This document shows, piece by piece, positions 1-8,909 of a stretch of DNA of 64,000 bases (the first letter of the stretch is position 1; each line of letters opens with the position of its first letter). Location of the stretch: assembly GCA_963791425.1 (NCBI GenBank), contig CAWBSE010000003.1, forward strand, positions 1,240,001 through 1,304,000. Direction: 5' to 3'. The notes under the pieces were generated by a model. It did no database searches, was not told the origin of the DNA, and saw only the letters and a list, made by a program, of their open reading frames with translations. Source of the stretch: DATBLE01 sp963791425 (GTDB lineage Bacteria; Actinomycetota; Thermoleophilia; Gaiellales; Gaiellaceae). Made by a program: the position numbers and the translations under genes.

Positions 1-225
1 GAGGAGTCGTGCCAGAAGTGCACGCCGTGCCGCATCGGCAACCGCGCGCTGCACCACGTGGTCGAGGAGCTGGAGCACGGCCGCGCCGCGATGAGCCGCG
101 AGAAGGTCGACGAGTGGCTGGAGGCGATGGTGCAGACCTCGATCTGCGGCCTCGGCCAGGCGTCCCCGATCCCCGTGCGCAACGTGATGCGCCACTGGCC
201 GGAGCTGATGGAGGCGCTGGCGTGA
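1..225 (+). CDS. NADH-binding (NuoF/FdhB-type) subunit of formate dehydrogenase, C-terminal end
   Basis: Only the last 74 codons are present; the gene begins outside the window. The fragment opens with ESCQKCTPCRIG, the 4Fe-4S binding motif of the 51-kDa NADH dehydrogenase family (NuoF, HoxF, FdhB/FdsB), and a fourth cysteine follows in the SICGLG segment. In this family the subunit binds FMN and NAD and passes electrons to or from the catalytic subunit. It lies two genes upstream of, and in the same direction as, the catalytic formate dehydrogenase subunit, which supports an NAD-linked soluble complex. The TGA stop at 223-225 overlaps the GTG of the next small reading frame. Confidence 0.85.
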   Translation, partial: EESCQKCTPCRIGNRALHHVVEELEHGRAAMSREKVDEWLEAMVQTSICGLGQASPIPVRNVMRHWPELMEALA

Positions 226-494
226 TCGCCGCCGCGCCGCCTCCGCCGCCGTCGATCGTCGCCGCGGTGAAGGCGGTCTACCCGCGCAGTCCGATCCGGA
301 TCGTGAGAATCTGCCGTGTGGGTCGTCTCGCCTTCGTCCACCTGCGCGTCCGCGCGCGGGATTCGTTCGTCGCCGCGCGCACGGTGCGGCGCGGCTGGAA
401 GGTCGTCTGGGTCGACGGGAAGGCGCGCACGGGCACCACGCCCGCAGTCGTCGCCGCGATCGGAACGCTGAGGACGCGATGCCTGGCGCCGTAG
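222..494 (+). CDS. small hypothetical protein within the formate dehydrogenase operon
   Basis: A 90-residue frame starts at GTG 222, overlapping the preceding stop in a GTGA junction, and ends 16 bases inside the start of the catalytic subunit gene. Overlap on both sides is typical of translational coupling and is the main reason to believe it. The protein has a proline run near the N-terminus and is basic, with a hydrophobic beta-rich centre (RLAFVHLRVRARDSF). I do not recognise a family. Its position suggests an accessory or assembly role for the dehydrogenase, which is inference only. Confidence 0.55.
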   Translation: MIAAAPPPPPSIVAAVKAVYPRSPIRIVRICRVGRLAFVHLRVRARDSFVAARTVRRGWKVVWVDGKARTGTTPAVVAAIGTLRTRCLAP

Positions 495-3187
495 TCCCGT
501 TCACCGTCGACGGGCGCGAGGTCAGCGCGCCCGAGGGCGAGCTGCTCGTCCACGCGCTCGCCCGCCACGACGTCTTCGTCCCGACGCTCTGCCACGACTC
601 GAAGCTCGACCCGTACGGCGGCTGCCGCATGTGCGTGGTCGGCGTCGAGGGGGCTCCGCGGCCGATGCCCGCCTGCGCGACGAAGGTGACCGAGGGCATG
701 GTGATCTCGACGAACTCGTCCGTGCCGCAGTTCCAGCGGACGCTGACCGAGATGCTGCTCTCCGAGCACCTGAACGCGAACCCGGCCGGCCGGCCGAACG
801 AGCTGACGGCGCTCGCCGAGGATCTCGGCGTCGAGGCGCCGCTGATGCTCCCCGACGCGGCCCGTGAGCCGTACGAGGACCGCGACCTGCTGATGGGCTA
901 CGACCCGGAGGCGTGCATCCTCTGCGCGCGCTGCGTCCGGTACACGCAGGAGGTGATGCAGTGCTCGGCGCTCTCGCTCGAGGGCCGCGGCGCCGAGGCG
1001 CGGGTCGTCCCGACGTGGGGGAAGGGCTGGCTCGACACCGAGTGCGAGCTGTGCGGCGGCTGCCTCTCGGTCTGCCCCACCGGCGCGCTCTACGAGAAGT
1101 CGCAGGAGGGCGCGCCCGCCGGCCACGAGGCGACGCTGACCAAGACCAAGACGACGTGCACGTTCTGCGGCGTCGGCTGCCAGGTCGACCTGAACGTCGA
1201 CCCGAAGACGAAGCGGATCGTCAAGGTCACGTCGGATCCGTCGTACGTCTCGAACGACGGCAACCTCTGCGTCAAGGGCCGGTTCGCCTACAACTTCGTC
1301 CACCATCCCGACCGGCTGACCGAGCCGCTGATCCGCGGCGAGGACGGCGAGCTGCACCCGGCCACCTGGGACGAGGCGCTCGCGGCGGCGTCCACGGGAC
1401 TCGCGCGCGTCCGTGACCGTCACGGGCCGCAGGCGGTCGGCGTCCTCGCGTCCGCGCGCCTGACGAACGAGGAGAACTACCTCATCCAGAAGCTGGCACG
1501 GGGGGTGATCGGCACCAACTCCGTCCACTCGTGCGAAGCGACCTGACACGCTCCGACCCTTTACGGCCTGGTCAGGTCGTTCGGCAGAGGAGCCAGCACC
1601 AACTCGATCCCGGAGATCGAAAACGACAGGTTCCTGCTCGTGATCGGGTCGAACACGACCGAGGCGCACCCCGTGCTCGCGCTGCGGATCAAGAAGGCGG
1701 TGCGCAACGGCGCGACGCTCGTCGTCGCCGATCCGCGAAAGATCTGGCTGACCAAGCTCGCCAAGCGCCATCTCCAGGTGCGGCCGGGCACCGACGTCTG
1801 GCTGATCAACGCGATGATGCACACGATCCTCGAGGAGGGGCTCCAGAACGAGGAGTACATCCGCGAGCACACCGTCGGCTTCGACCAGGTGCGCGAGGTG
1901 GTCGCGCGCTACTCGCCCGAGGAGGCGGCGAAGGTCACCGGCGTCGACGCCGAGGCGATCCGCGAGACCGCGCGCGAGTACGCGCGCGAGAAGCACGCCG
2001 GGATCTTCTACACGCTCGGGATGACCGAGCACGCGTGCGGCGTCGACAACATCTGGTCGCTCTCGAACCTCGTCCTGATGACCGGCCACCTCGGCTACGA
2101 GTCGACCGGGCTGAACGCGCTCCGCGGCCAGAACAACGTCCAGGGGCTGAACGACTCGGGCGCGAACCCCTCGTACCTGCCGGGGTACCAGGCCGTCGAC
2201 GACCCGCAGATCCGCGCGAAGTTCTCGGCGGCCTGGGGCGTCGAGGTGCCGGAGGCGCCCGGCTACCGGCTCGACCAGATCATCTCGGGGCTCCACGACG
2301 GGCGGACGAAGGCGCTCTACCTCGTCGGCGAGAACCCGGCGCACACCGAGCCGAACGCGAAGCACGTCGAGGAGGGCCTGACGGCGTGCGAGTTCATCGT
2401 CGCGCAGGACATCTTCCTGAACGACACGACGCGGAACTACGCGGACGTCGTCCTGCCGGCGTCGAGCTTCGCCGAGAAGGACGGGACGTTCACGAACACG
2501 GAGCGGCGGGTGAACCGCGTGCGCAAGGCGCTCGACTGCCCCGGCGAGGCGCGCGAGGACTGGCGGATCACGCTGGCGCTCGCGGATGCGCTCGGCGCGT
2601 CGTGGCCCGCGTACGAGTCGCCCGAGGACGTGTGGAACGAGCTCGCCGACCTCTGCCCGAACTGGTTCGGGATCCGCTACCCGCGGATCGAGGAGCACGG
2701 CATGCAGTGGCCGTGCACCGACCTCGACGATCCGGGCACGCCGTACCTCCACGCGCCGGCGCCTGCGCTCGCGGGCGGCCGCGGGCGGTTCTTCCCGGTC
2801 GAGTTCCAGCCGCCGATCGAGCCGACCGACTCGGAGTTCCCGATCGTCCTCTCGACCGGCCGGACGCTCTACCACTACAACTCGGCGACGATGACGATGC
2901 GCGAGGAGGGTGTGGTCGAGAAGCAGGAGCGGCCGTTCTTCGAGATCAACCGCGAGGACGCGGTCGCACTCGGCATCGCCGACGGCGACCTCGCCCGGCT
3001 GGTCTCCCGGCGCGGCGAGCTCGAGGCGCACGCGCAGTACTCCGAGCGGGTCTACCCGGGCCTCGTCTGGATGGCGCTCCACTTCGCGCAGGCGAAGGTG
3101 AACTGGCTGCTCCACGACGTCGGCGATCCCCTGATCGGGACGCCGGAGTACAAGGTGTCTGCGGTCCGGGTCGAAGCGCTGTCGTGA
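479..3187 (+). CDS. fdhA: formate dehydrogenase catalytic subunit, selenocysteine-containing (TGA 1544-1546 read as Sec356)
   Basis: Catalyses formate oxidation to CO2 or the reverse at a bis-MGD molybdenum/tungsten centre. The 902-residue frame is continuous only if TGA 1544-1546 is read as selenocysteine. Residues around it read HSCEATUHAPTLYGL, matching the U/C-H active-site motif of FdhF-type enzymes. Domains: 2Fe-2S ferredoxin (C38, C49, C52, C66), NuoG-like 4Fe-4S clusters (C146, C149, C152; C189-C199), the 4Fe-4S motif CTFCGVGC at 227-234, then molybdopterin domains and the C-terminal dinucleotide-binding domain. Both halves are well conserved (GSNTTEAHP lies about 35 residues after Sec), so this is not a nonsense-mutated gene. 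The ATG at 479 follows GAGGA. Activity needs SelA, SelB, SelC and SelD, none of which is in the window. Confidence 0.9.
1544..1580 (+). promoter_or_regulatory. Sec UGA codon with bacterial SECIS-like hairpin
   Basis: After TGA 1544-1546, bases 1563-1569 pair with 1574-1580 (A-U, C-G, G-C, G-U, C-G, C-G, U-A), leaving the tetraloop GGUC at 1570-1573. Bacterial SECIS elements lie just downstream of the UGA and present G and U in the apical loop to SelB. The loop composition and the roughly 24-nt distance to the loop fit that rule. No folding program was run. Confidence 0.75.
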
Positions 3188-3876
3188 CGCTCGGCGAGCC
3201 GCGGATCCACGTCGAGTCCTGCGAGTCGACGCAGGGGCTGCTCGACCCGTCGATGCCGGAGGGCGCGGTCGCGGTCGCCGACTTCCAGACCGCCGGGCGC
3301 GGACGGCTCGGCCGTGTCTGGGAGGCGCCGCCCGGGTCGGCTCTGCTCGCGTCGGTTCTGCTCAAGCCGCCGGCCGGACGGGCCCTGCCGCAGCTCGCGC
3401 TCGTCGCCGGCATCGCCGTCGCCGACGCGCTCGAGCGGCTGACCGACCTCGCCGTCCAGATCAAGTGGCCCAACGACGTGATGCTCCGCCGGACGAAGGT
3501 CGCGGGGATCCTCGCCGAGGCCAGAGACGGCGTGGTCGTGCTCGGGATCGGCGTCAACCTCAACCAGACGCACGCGGAACTGCCGGAGCGTGGCGGCTCG
3601 CTGCGTACCACGACCGGCGAGGAGTGGGATCGCGACGCCGTGCTCGACGCCGTGCTCGCCGACCTCGACAACCGGTACGCGCAGTGGAGCGAGGGCGGGC
3701 TCGACGCGGTCTACGAGGGCCTCGGCCCCCGGGACTTCCTCCGCGGCCGCCCGGTGACGGTCGACGGAACCACCGGCGTCGCCGACCAGATCGACCGCGA
3801 GGGCAAGCTCCGGATCGCCGTCGGCCACGGCGAGTCGGTCACGGTCGAGAGCGGCGAAGTCCTGTACGACCGCTGA
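3184..3876 (+). CDS. birA: biotin--[acetyl-CoA-carboxylase] ligase
   Basis: Joins biotin to the biotin-carrier lysine of acyl-CoA carboxylases through biotinyl-5'-AMP. The 230-residue protein carries the class signature GRGRLGRVW near residue 40 and the KWPNDV motif near residue 95, both parts of the biotinyl-AMP site. It has no N-terminal helix-turn-helix, so it is a monofunctional ligase and not a BirA-type repressor. The GTG at 3184 overlaps the stop of the formate dehydrogenase gene, which implies coupling, though I know of no functional link between the two. Confidence 0.9.
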   Translation: MTLGEPRIHVESCESTQGLLDPSMPEGAVAVADFQTAGRGRLGRVWEAPPGSALLASVLLKPPAGRALPQLALVAGIAVADALERLTDLAVQIKWPNDVMLRRTKVAGILAEARDGVVVLGIGVNLNQTHAELPERGGSLRTTTGEEWDRDAVLDAVLADLDNRYAQWSEGGLDAVYEGLGPRDFLRGRPVTVDGTTGVADQIDREGKLRIAVGHGESVTVESGEVLYDR

Positions 3877-3882
3877 TCCGGC

Positions 3883-4563
3883 TCAGCCCAGCGTCAGCGG
3901 GATCTCGACCTGGTGGATGCGGGAGCCGTTCTCGGCCGACACCTCGAACACGACCAGCTTCCCCGGGCCGGCCGGCGCGTCGTAGCGGATCGTGACGTCG
4001 AACGTCCCGCGCGTCCCCGAGCCCGACGTCGCCGTGACGAAGTGGTGTGAGAGCACCTTCCCCGCCGAGTCGAGTAGCTCGTACTCGAAGTTCGCCTCGA
4101 ACGTGTTCGCCGAGCCCCACACGCGCAGCGGCGACGCGACGGTCGCGAACGGCAGCGGCGACTCGACCAGGATCGCGGGCGTCAATTCCTCGAAGTCCGA
4201 GCGGGTGTAGCTCTTCCCGTCGACGTCGACCGGCTTCGCGGGGTCGAACTGCGAGAGCGTGAAGACCTCCTCCGCCGTCCGTTCGGTCGCCTCGCCCTGC
4301 GTGAACCCGATCGCGCGTTCCGCGTCGGTCGGCCCGGCGGCGACAGCGGCGAGCAGCGACGCGCGGTCGACGGTCGTGAGCTCGCGCGCGACCGGCCCGA
4401 CCTTGCCGTCGCGCATGAAGTAGACGCGTACCGTCTTCGGGCGCGCCGGCGTCGTCGTCACGGTCTGCGTGACCGTCTGCGTCGTGGTCACGGTGACCGT
4501 CTTCGACGACCCACAGCCCGCGGCGACGACCGCGACGAGAGCGAGCAACCAGAGCCTGCGCAT
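3883..4563 (-). CDS. GerMN/Gmad2-domain lipoprotein
   Basis: A 226-residue exported protein with a lipoprotein signal: MRRLWLLALVAVVAAGC, Cys17 being the predicted lipidation site. A Thr/Val-rich linker follows, then a GerMN-like domain (residues about 45-125) and a Gmad2-type Ig-like domain (about 130-226). In Firmicutes these domains occur in spore germination proteins; in actinobacteria they are found in cell-envelope lipoproteins of unknown role. Its end faces the end of birA (6 bases apart) and its start faces the ABC exporter operon across about 42 bases. Confidence 0.75.
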   Translation of the reverse strand: MRRLWLLALVAVVAAGCGSSKTVTVTTTQTVTQTVTTTPARPKTVRVYFMRDGKVGPVARELTTVDRASLLAAVAAGPTDAERAIGFTQGEATERTAEEVFTLSQFDPAKPVDVDGKSYTRSDFEELTPAILVESPLPFATVASPLRVWGSANTFEANFEYELLDSAGKVLSHHFVTATSGSGTRGTFDVTIRYDAPAGPGKLVVFEVSAENGSRIHQVEIPLTLG

Positions 4564-4605
4564 TCGCCGCTCAGCGTACCCGCGCCTCATCGCTAGAGTC
4601 GCGTG

Positions 4606-5613
4606 ATGGAGGCCGGACACAACGGGATCGAGGTCGAGGGCCTCGTTCGTGAGTTCAAGAACGTGCGCGCGGTCGACGGAATCGACCTCGTCGTCGCGCC
4701 AGGCGAGATCTACGGCTTCCTCGGCCCGAACGGCGCCGGCAAGTCGACGACCGTCCACATGCTGACGACGCTGCTGCCTCCGACCGGGGGCCGGGCGACG
4801 GTCGCCGGCTTCGATGTCGTCAAGGACGGCCCGGAAGTGCGGCGGAGGATCGGCGCCGCGCTCCAGGAGGCGGCGCTCGACCCGCTGCTCAGCGGCCGCG
4901 ACCACATGCGCCTCCAGACCGCGCTGCACGGCATCCCGCGCGGCGAGCGGGCGGCCCGCAGCGACGAGCTGCTCGACCGCGTCGGCCTGACGCGCGCGGC
5001 CGACCGCCGCGTGAAGACGTACTCCGGCGGGATGAAGCGCCGGCTCGACCTGGCGCTCGCGCTCGTCCACCACCCGCGGATCCTGTTCCTCGACGAGCCG
5101 ACCACCGGTCTCGACCCGCAGAGCCGCAACGCGCTCTGGGGCGAGGTCGGCCGTCTCGCGAAGGAAGAGGGCGTGACCGTCTTCCTGACCACCCAGTACC
5201 TGGAGGAGGCCGATGTGCTCGCCGACCGGGTCGGGATCATCGACCACGGCCACATCGTCGCCGAGGGCACGCCGACCGAGCTGAAGGCGGAGATCGGCCG
5301 TCCGACCGTCGAGATCGTCCCGTCCGACCCCGAGCAGCGCGCCCGCGTCGCCGACATCCTCCGCCGCTTCGGCGAGCTCGTCCAGCTCTCGCCCGACAGC
5401 GTCGCCGTCCGGTGCGCTCACGGCGACCTCGATCTGGCGGAGATCATCCGCGCGCTCGACGCCGAGAGCCTGCACGTCGCCAACCTCCAGTTGCACGCGC
5501 CCTCGCTCGACGACGTGTTCCTCGAGAAGACCGGCCGGACGCTGGAAGGCGCCGCGGCCGAGGCCGGCATCGAGGCCGACGTCGAGGCGGAGGCGGAGCC
5601 CGCCCGCACGTGA
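4606..5613 (+). CDS. DrrA-like ABC transporter ATP-binding protein
   Basis: ATPase of an ABC-2 exporter. Walker A GPNGAGKST is near residue 45, the ABC signature YSGGMKRR near residue 142 and Walker B ILFLDEPTTGLDP near residue 162, followed by the longer C-terminal part typical of daunorubicin-resistance (DrrA) subunits. Two permeases follow in GTGA overlaps, so the three form one exporter for a drug, lipid or other hydrophobic compound. The substrate cannot be read from sequence. A GTG three bases upstream (4603) is an alternative start. Confidence 0.88.
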   Translation: MEAGHNGIEVEGLVREFKNVRAVDGIDLVVAPGEIYGFLGPNGAGKSTTVHMLTTLLPPTGGRATVAGFDVVKDGPEVRRRIGAALQEAALDPLLSGRDHMRLQTALHGIPRGERAARSDELLDRVGLTRAADRRVKTYSGGMKRRLDLALALVHHPRILFLDEPTTGLDPQSRNALWGEVGRLAKEEGVTVFLTTQYLEEADVLADRVGIIDHGHIVAEGTPTELKAEIGRPTVEIVPSDPEQRARVADILRRFGELVQLSPDSVAVRCAHGDLDLAEIIRALDAESLHVANLQLHAPSLDDVFLEKTGRTLEGAAAEAGIEADVEAEAEPART

Positions 5614-6386
5614 ACGACACCGCACTCCAGATCTACCACCTCGCCCGCCGGTCGGTCGTGCGCCAGTACCGCCAGCCGGCGAACGTCATCGCGCCGATCA
5701 TCTTCCCGCTCGCGCTGCTGGCCGTGAACTCCGGCGGCCTCCAGGCCGCGACGTCGATCCCCGGCTTCCCGGCGAACCGGTTCGTCGCCTTCGCGCTGGC
5801 GATCCCCTTCATGCAGGGCGCGCTGTTCGCGACGATGAACGCCGGGACCGACCTGGCCCGCGACATCCAGACGGGGTTCCTGAACCGGCTGGCGCTGACG
5901 CCGGTGAAGGGGTTCGCCCTCGTCCTCGGGCAGCTCGGCGGCATCGCGTTCGTCGCGACGGTCCAGTCGATCGTGTACGTCATCGTCGCCTACGCGGTCG
6001 GCGTCCGCCCGGCGTCCGGCGCGGCCGGCGTGGTCGTGCTGCTCAGCCTCGCGATCGCAATTGCAATCGGCTTCGGCACGGTCGGCTGCTTCATGGCGCT
6101 GCGCACGGGCTCCGGCGAATCGGTCCAGGGGCTCTTCCCCGTCCTGTTCGTGTTCCTGATCGTCTCGTCGATGAACTTCCCGCGGAACCTGATCGAGGTC
6201 AACTGGTTCCGCTGGGCCGCCACCGCCAACCCGGTCTCGTACCTGATCGAGGGCATCCGCAGCCTGGTGCTCGAGGGCTGGAACGGCGAGGCGCTCGGCC
6301 TGGCCTTCACGATCTCGGCGCTGTTGATCGGGATCGCGCTCGCCGCGTCGGGCCTCGCCCTCCGCACGAGGATGACCCGAACGTGA
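5610..6386 (+). CDS. ABC-2 type transporter permease
   Basis: A 258-residue membrane protein with about six hydrophobic segments, for example VIAPIIFPLALLAVN and GLFPVLFVFLIVSSM. The GTG start overlaps the ATPase stop and the end overlaps the next permease by four bases, so translation of the three is probably coupled. It pairs with the DrrA-like ATPase and the second permease as a heterodimeric ABC-2 exporter. Confidence 0.85.
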   Translation: MNDTALQIYHLARRSVVRQYRQPANVIAPIIFPLALLAVNSGGLQAATSIPGFPANRFVAFALAIPFMQGALFATMNAGTDLARDIQTGFLNRLALTPVKGFALVLGQLGGIAFVATVQSIVYVIVAYAVGVRPASGAAGVVVLLSLAIAIAIGFGTVGCFMALRTGSGESVQGLFPVLFVFLIVSSMNFPRNLIEVNWFRWAATANPVSYLIEGIRSLVLEGWNGEALGLAFTISALLIGIALAASGLALRTRMTRT

Positions 6387-7156
6387 TCCGCGACTTCCGC
6401 AACGTTGCGCTCGGCGTGGGCTGGCGGACGCTCCACAACGTCCTGCACAACCCGTCGCTGCTCATCCCGGGGATCGTCTTCCCGCTGCTCAACTTCATCG
6501 CCTTCTACGGCGGCCTCTCGCGGCTGCGGCACCTCTCCGGCTTCGACTACGCGCCGGGCTACGCAGGCTTCCAGTTCTGCTTCGTGCTGCTCCAGTCGGC
6601 CGCGTTCGGCGGCGTGTTCACCGGCTTCGGGATCGCCCGCGACTTCGAGTACGGCTTCTCCCGGCGCCTGATGCTCGCCTCGCCGAGGCGGAGCGGCCTG
6701 ATCGCCGGCTACGCGATCGGTGCGCTGATTCGCTGGCTCATCACCGCGTCCATCCTCACCGCCGTCGCGTTCATCGCCGGCATGCGGATCAAGGGCGGAG
6801 TGGTTGACGTCGCAGGCATCTACATGCTCGCCGTGATGGTCAACGTCGCCTTCCTGTTCTGGGCGTGCGCGATCGCGATGCGGTTCGCGTCGGTGCAGGC
6901 CGGCCCGGTCATGCAGACCCCCGTGTTCCTGCTTCTCTTCTTCGCGCCGGTCTACGTGCCGCTGAAGCTGCTCCAGGGCTGGATCCACGGGCTCGCGTCC
7001 GGCAATCCGATCACGCAGATCGTGGAGGCTGCCCGCGGGATGCTCGCCGGCAACCCGGTCGAGGTCGGCGTCGCGTACCTGTGCGCCGCCGGCCTGATCT
7101 TCTTCCTCGGCATGTTCGCGATCTTCAACCTCCGCCACGCCGAGGCCCGTGCGTGA
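6383..7156 (+). CDS. ABC-2 type transporter permease
   Basis: A 257-residue membrane protein starting at GTG 6383, overlapping the previous gene. It contains hydrophobic segments such as LLIPGIVFPLLNFIAFYGG and the ABC-2 permease pattern near the C-terminus (GNPITQIVEAARGMLAG). It differs from the first permease, so the transporter is probably a heterodimer. The stop overlaps the GTG of the downstream hydrolase. Confidence 0.85.
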   Translation: MIRDFRNVALGVGWRTLHNVLHNPSLLIPGIVFPLLNFIAFYGGLSRLRHLSGFDYAPGYAGFQFCFVLLQSAAFGGVFTGFGIARDFEYGFSRRLMLASPRRSGLIAGYAIGALIRWLITASILTAVAFIAGMRIKGGVVDVAGIYMLAVMVNVAFLFWACAIAMRFASVQAGPVMQTPVFLLLFFAPVYVPLKLLQGWIHGLASGNPITQIVEAARGMLAGNPVEVGVAYLCAAGLIFFLGMFAIFNLRHAEARA

Positions 7157-7812
7157 GGCTCTCGACCGGCGCGGAGGCCCGCGTCACCAATCCGGGCGGG
7201 AGCAAGGCGGTCATCCTCGTCAACGGCGGCACCGGCCGCGAGGTCGAGGGAACGTGGAGCGCCACGCTCGACTGGCTCGTCCAACGGCTCGCGCCCGACT
7301 TTTCGGACGTGTCGTTCACCGAGGTGCGCTACCGGATCAAGTCGTGGAAGCGGCTGACGTGGTGCAACGACGACTGCCGCGCTGCGCTCTCGCTCGCCGT
7401 CGCGGACGGCGCCGGGGACATCGCGCTGCTCGGCTTCTCGATGGGCGGCGCGGTGTCGATCGCCAACGCCGACCATCCGAACGTGACGACCGTGATCGGG
7501 CTCGCGCCGTGGATCCCCGACCAGCTCGACGTCTCGACGCTGGAAGGACGCCGGCTCGCGATCGTCCACGGATCGCTCGACCGCTGGCTCCCCGGCATCC
7601 CCGGCGTCAGCCCGAAGAGCTCGCTCCGCGGCTTCGAGCGGATCCGCTCCCGCGAGATCGAGGCGACGCACACGATCGTCTCGGGCGGTGTCCACGGCCT
7701 GGCGCTGCGCCGGCGCGGCGGCGGCCTCTTCGCGCTCCCACGCGCCAAGCACTGGGCCGAGCTGATCGCCGCGGAGCTTCGCCGGTTCAGCGGGGCTGCT
7801 GATACCGCTTGA
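7153..7812 (+). CDS. small alpha/beta hydrolase
   Basis: A 219-residue alpha/beta hydrolase-fold protein with nucleophile elbow GFSMGG (Ser96) and a likely catalytic His near the C-terminus (SGGVHGLAL). It is short and has no recognisable lid. It is the last gene of the ABC exporter operon, overlapping the permease stop. The substrate is unknown. Confidence 0.7.
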   Translation: MRLSTGAEARVTNPGGSKAVILVNGGTGREVEGTWSATLDWLVQRLAPDFSDVSFTEVRYRIKSWKRLTWCNDDCRAALSLAVADGAGDIALLGFSMGGAVSIANADHPNVTTVIGLAPWIPDQLDVSTLEGRRLAIVHGSLDRWLPGIPGVSPKSSLRGFERIRSREIEATHTIVSGGVHGLALRRRGGGLFALPRAKHWAELIAAELRRFSGAADTA

Positions 7813-7931
7813 CGGGCCCGTAGGTGCCCGTGCTGCGCAGGCAGACGACGACGTGTGGGCGGTGGCGAATCAGTGTGTACGCCGCGAACAGCGACTCGTC
7901 GTCGTTGTGTGGGCTGAGCAGCAGCAGTGGT
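7787..7931 (-). pseudogene. truncated PIG-L/LmbE-type deacetylase remnant
   Basis: On the minus strand the gap between the hydrolase and desaturase genes encodes about 45 residues that include SPHNDDES, a form of the SPHPDDE zinc-binding motif of PIG-L/LmbE deacetylases, in the usual hydrophobic context before and after. There is no convincing start codon and a stop follows about 35 residues after the motif. The piece overlaps the 3' end of the hydrolase gene. It looks like the N-terminal stump of a lost gene. Confidence 0.45.
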
Positions 7932-8858
7932 CTACGCCCGGCGGCGCTCGACCTGCGCCGGCTCGGGCCGCTTCACGTCCCACACGAGACCGAGCTTCTC
8001 CAGCCCGCGGATCGTCGCGGCGGAGAGGTCGATCTGGCGGCGCTCGAGCCCGTGCACGGCCGACGCCGGGAAGGCGTGGTGGCCGTTGTGCCACGACTCG
8101 CCGAACGACGGCAGCGCCAGCAGCCAGACGTTGCGGCTCTCGTCGCGGGTCCGGAACGGCCGCGTCCCGAACATGTGGCAGATCGAGTTGATCGAGAACG
8201 TGACGTGCTGGAACAGAAAGATCCGCACGAGGCCCGCCCAGACGAGCATCTCGAGGCCGCCCTGCCACGAGCCGAAGACCGCGTAGCCGACCGCGAACGG
8301 CAGCCCGACCGACAGCGCGACCCAGAGCAGGTACAGCCGGTCGATCCAGCGCACCATCGTGTCGTCGTACATGTCCTTGCCGTACTCGGGCCCTCGCTCG
8401 AGGCCTTTCGTCGAGAAGAGCCAGCCGACGTGCGAGTGCCACAGCCCGCAGGTCTGTTCCCACATCCCGTGTCCGCGCTCGGCGTGCGGGGAGTGCGGGT
8501 CGCCCGGCTGGTCGGAGAGCGCGTGGTGCTTGCGGTGGTCGGTCACCCACTGCGTCAGCGGCCCCTGCATCGCCATCGAGCCGAGGATCGCGAGCGTCGC
8601 CTTTCCCATGCGGCCCGTCTCGAAGCTCTTGTGCGAGAAGTACCGGTGCCACCCGACCGTGATCCCGAGCCCGCACGGGACGTAGAACACGGCCAGGATC
8701 GCGAGATCGACCCAGTTCACACCGTTGTTCCAGAGCAGCACCAGGCCCACGACCAGGCCGACGGGCGGGACGACCACGGCGACAACGCCGGCGACCCGGC
8801 TCCAGAAGGTCGTCCGCTCGCGGACGGTGCGGATTCTGACGTTTGCGACCTGTTCCAT
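7932..8858 (-). CDS. delta-9 type acyl-CoA/acyl-lipid fatty acid desaturase
   Basis: Introduces a cis double bond into fatty acyl chains at a di-iron centre in the membrane. The 308-residue protein has all three histidine boxes: HRYFSH (residues 71-76), HRKHH (about 108-112) and HNGHH (about 260), with two pairs of hydrophobic segments between them as in the stearoyl-CoA desaturase family. The ATG at 8858 is about 50 bases from the divergent FAD-protein gene. The double bond it makes could be the substrate for the cyclopropane synthase encoded nearby. Confidence 0.9.
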   Translation of the reverse strand: MEQVANVRIRTVRERTTFWSRVAGVVAVVVPPVGLVVGLVLLWNNGVNWVDLAILAVFYVPCGLGITVGWHRYFSHKSFETGRMGKATLAILGSMAMQGPLTQWVTDHRKHHALSDQPGDPHSPHAERGHGMWEQTCGLWHSHVGWLFSTKGLERGPEYGKDMYDDTMVRWIDRLYLLWVALSVGLPFAVGYAVFGSWQGGLEMLVWAGLVRIFLFQHVTFSINSICHMFGTRPFRTRDESRNVWLLALPSFGESWHNGHHAFPASAVHGLERRQIDLSAATIRGLEKLGLVWDVKRPEPAQVERRRA

Positions 8859-8909
8859 CACGCCCTCGAAGACAACCGGGATTCGGTTGCGTGCGAATAT
8901 CGGTTCGAG

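Noticed and set aside
1531..1640. Two separate formate dehydrogenase genes, one stopping at 1546 and one starting at GTG 1640
   Set aside because: The two parts are in one frame, the region between them encodes the conserved active-site segment, and only Sec reading gives a full-length family member.
278..3115. Long minus-strand open frame of about 945 codons opposite formate dehydrogenase
   Set aside because: Arg/Leu/Asp-rich composition without motifs, a shadow of the high-GC plus-strand gene. Similar shadows at 16414-17655, 26431-28824, 28821-30428 and 33771-35558 were dropped for the same reason.
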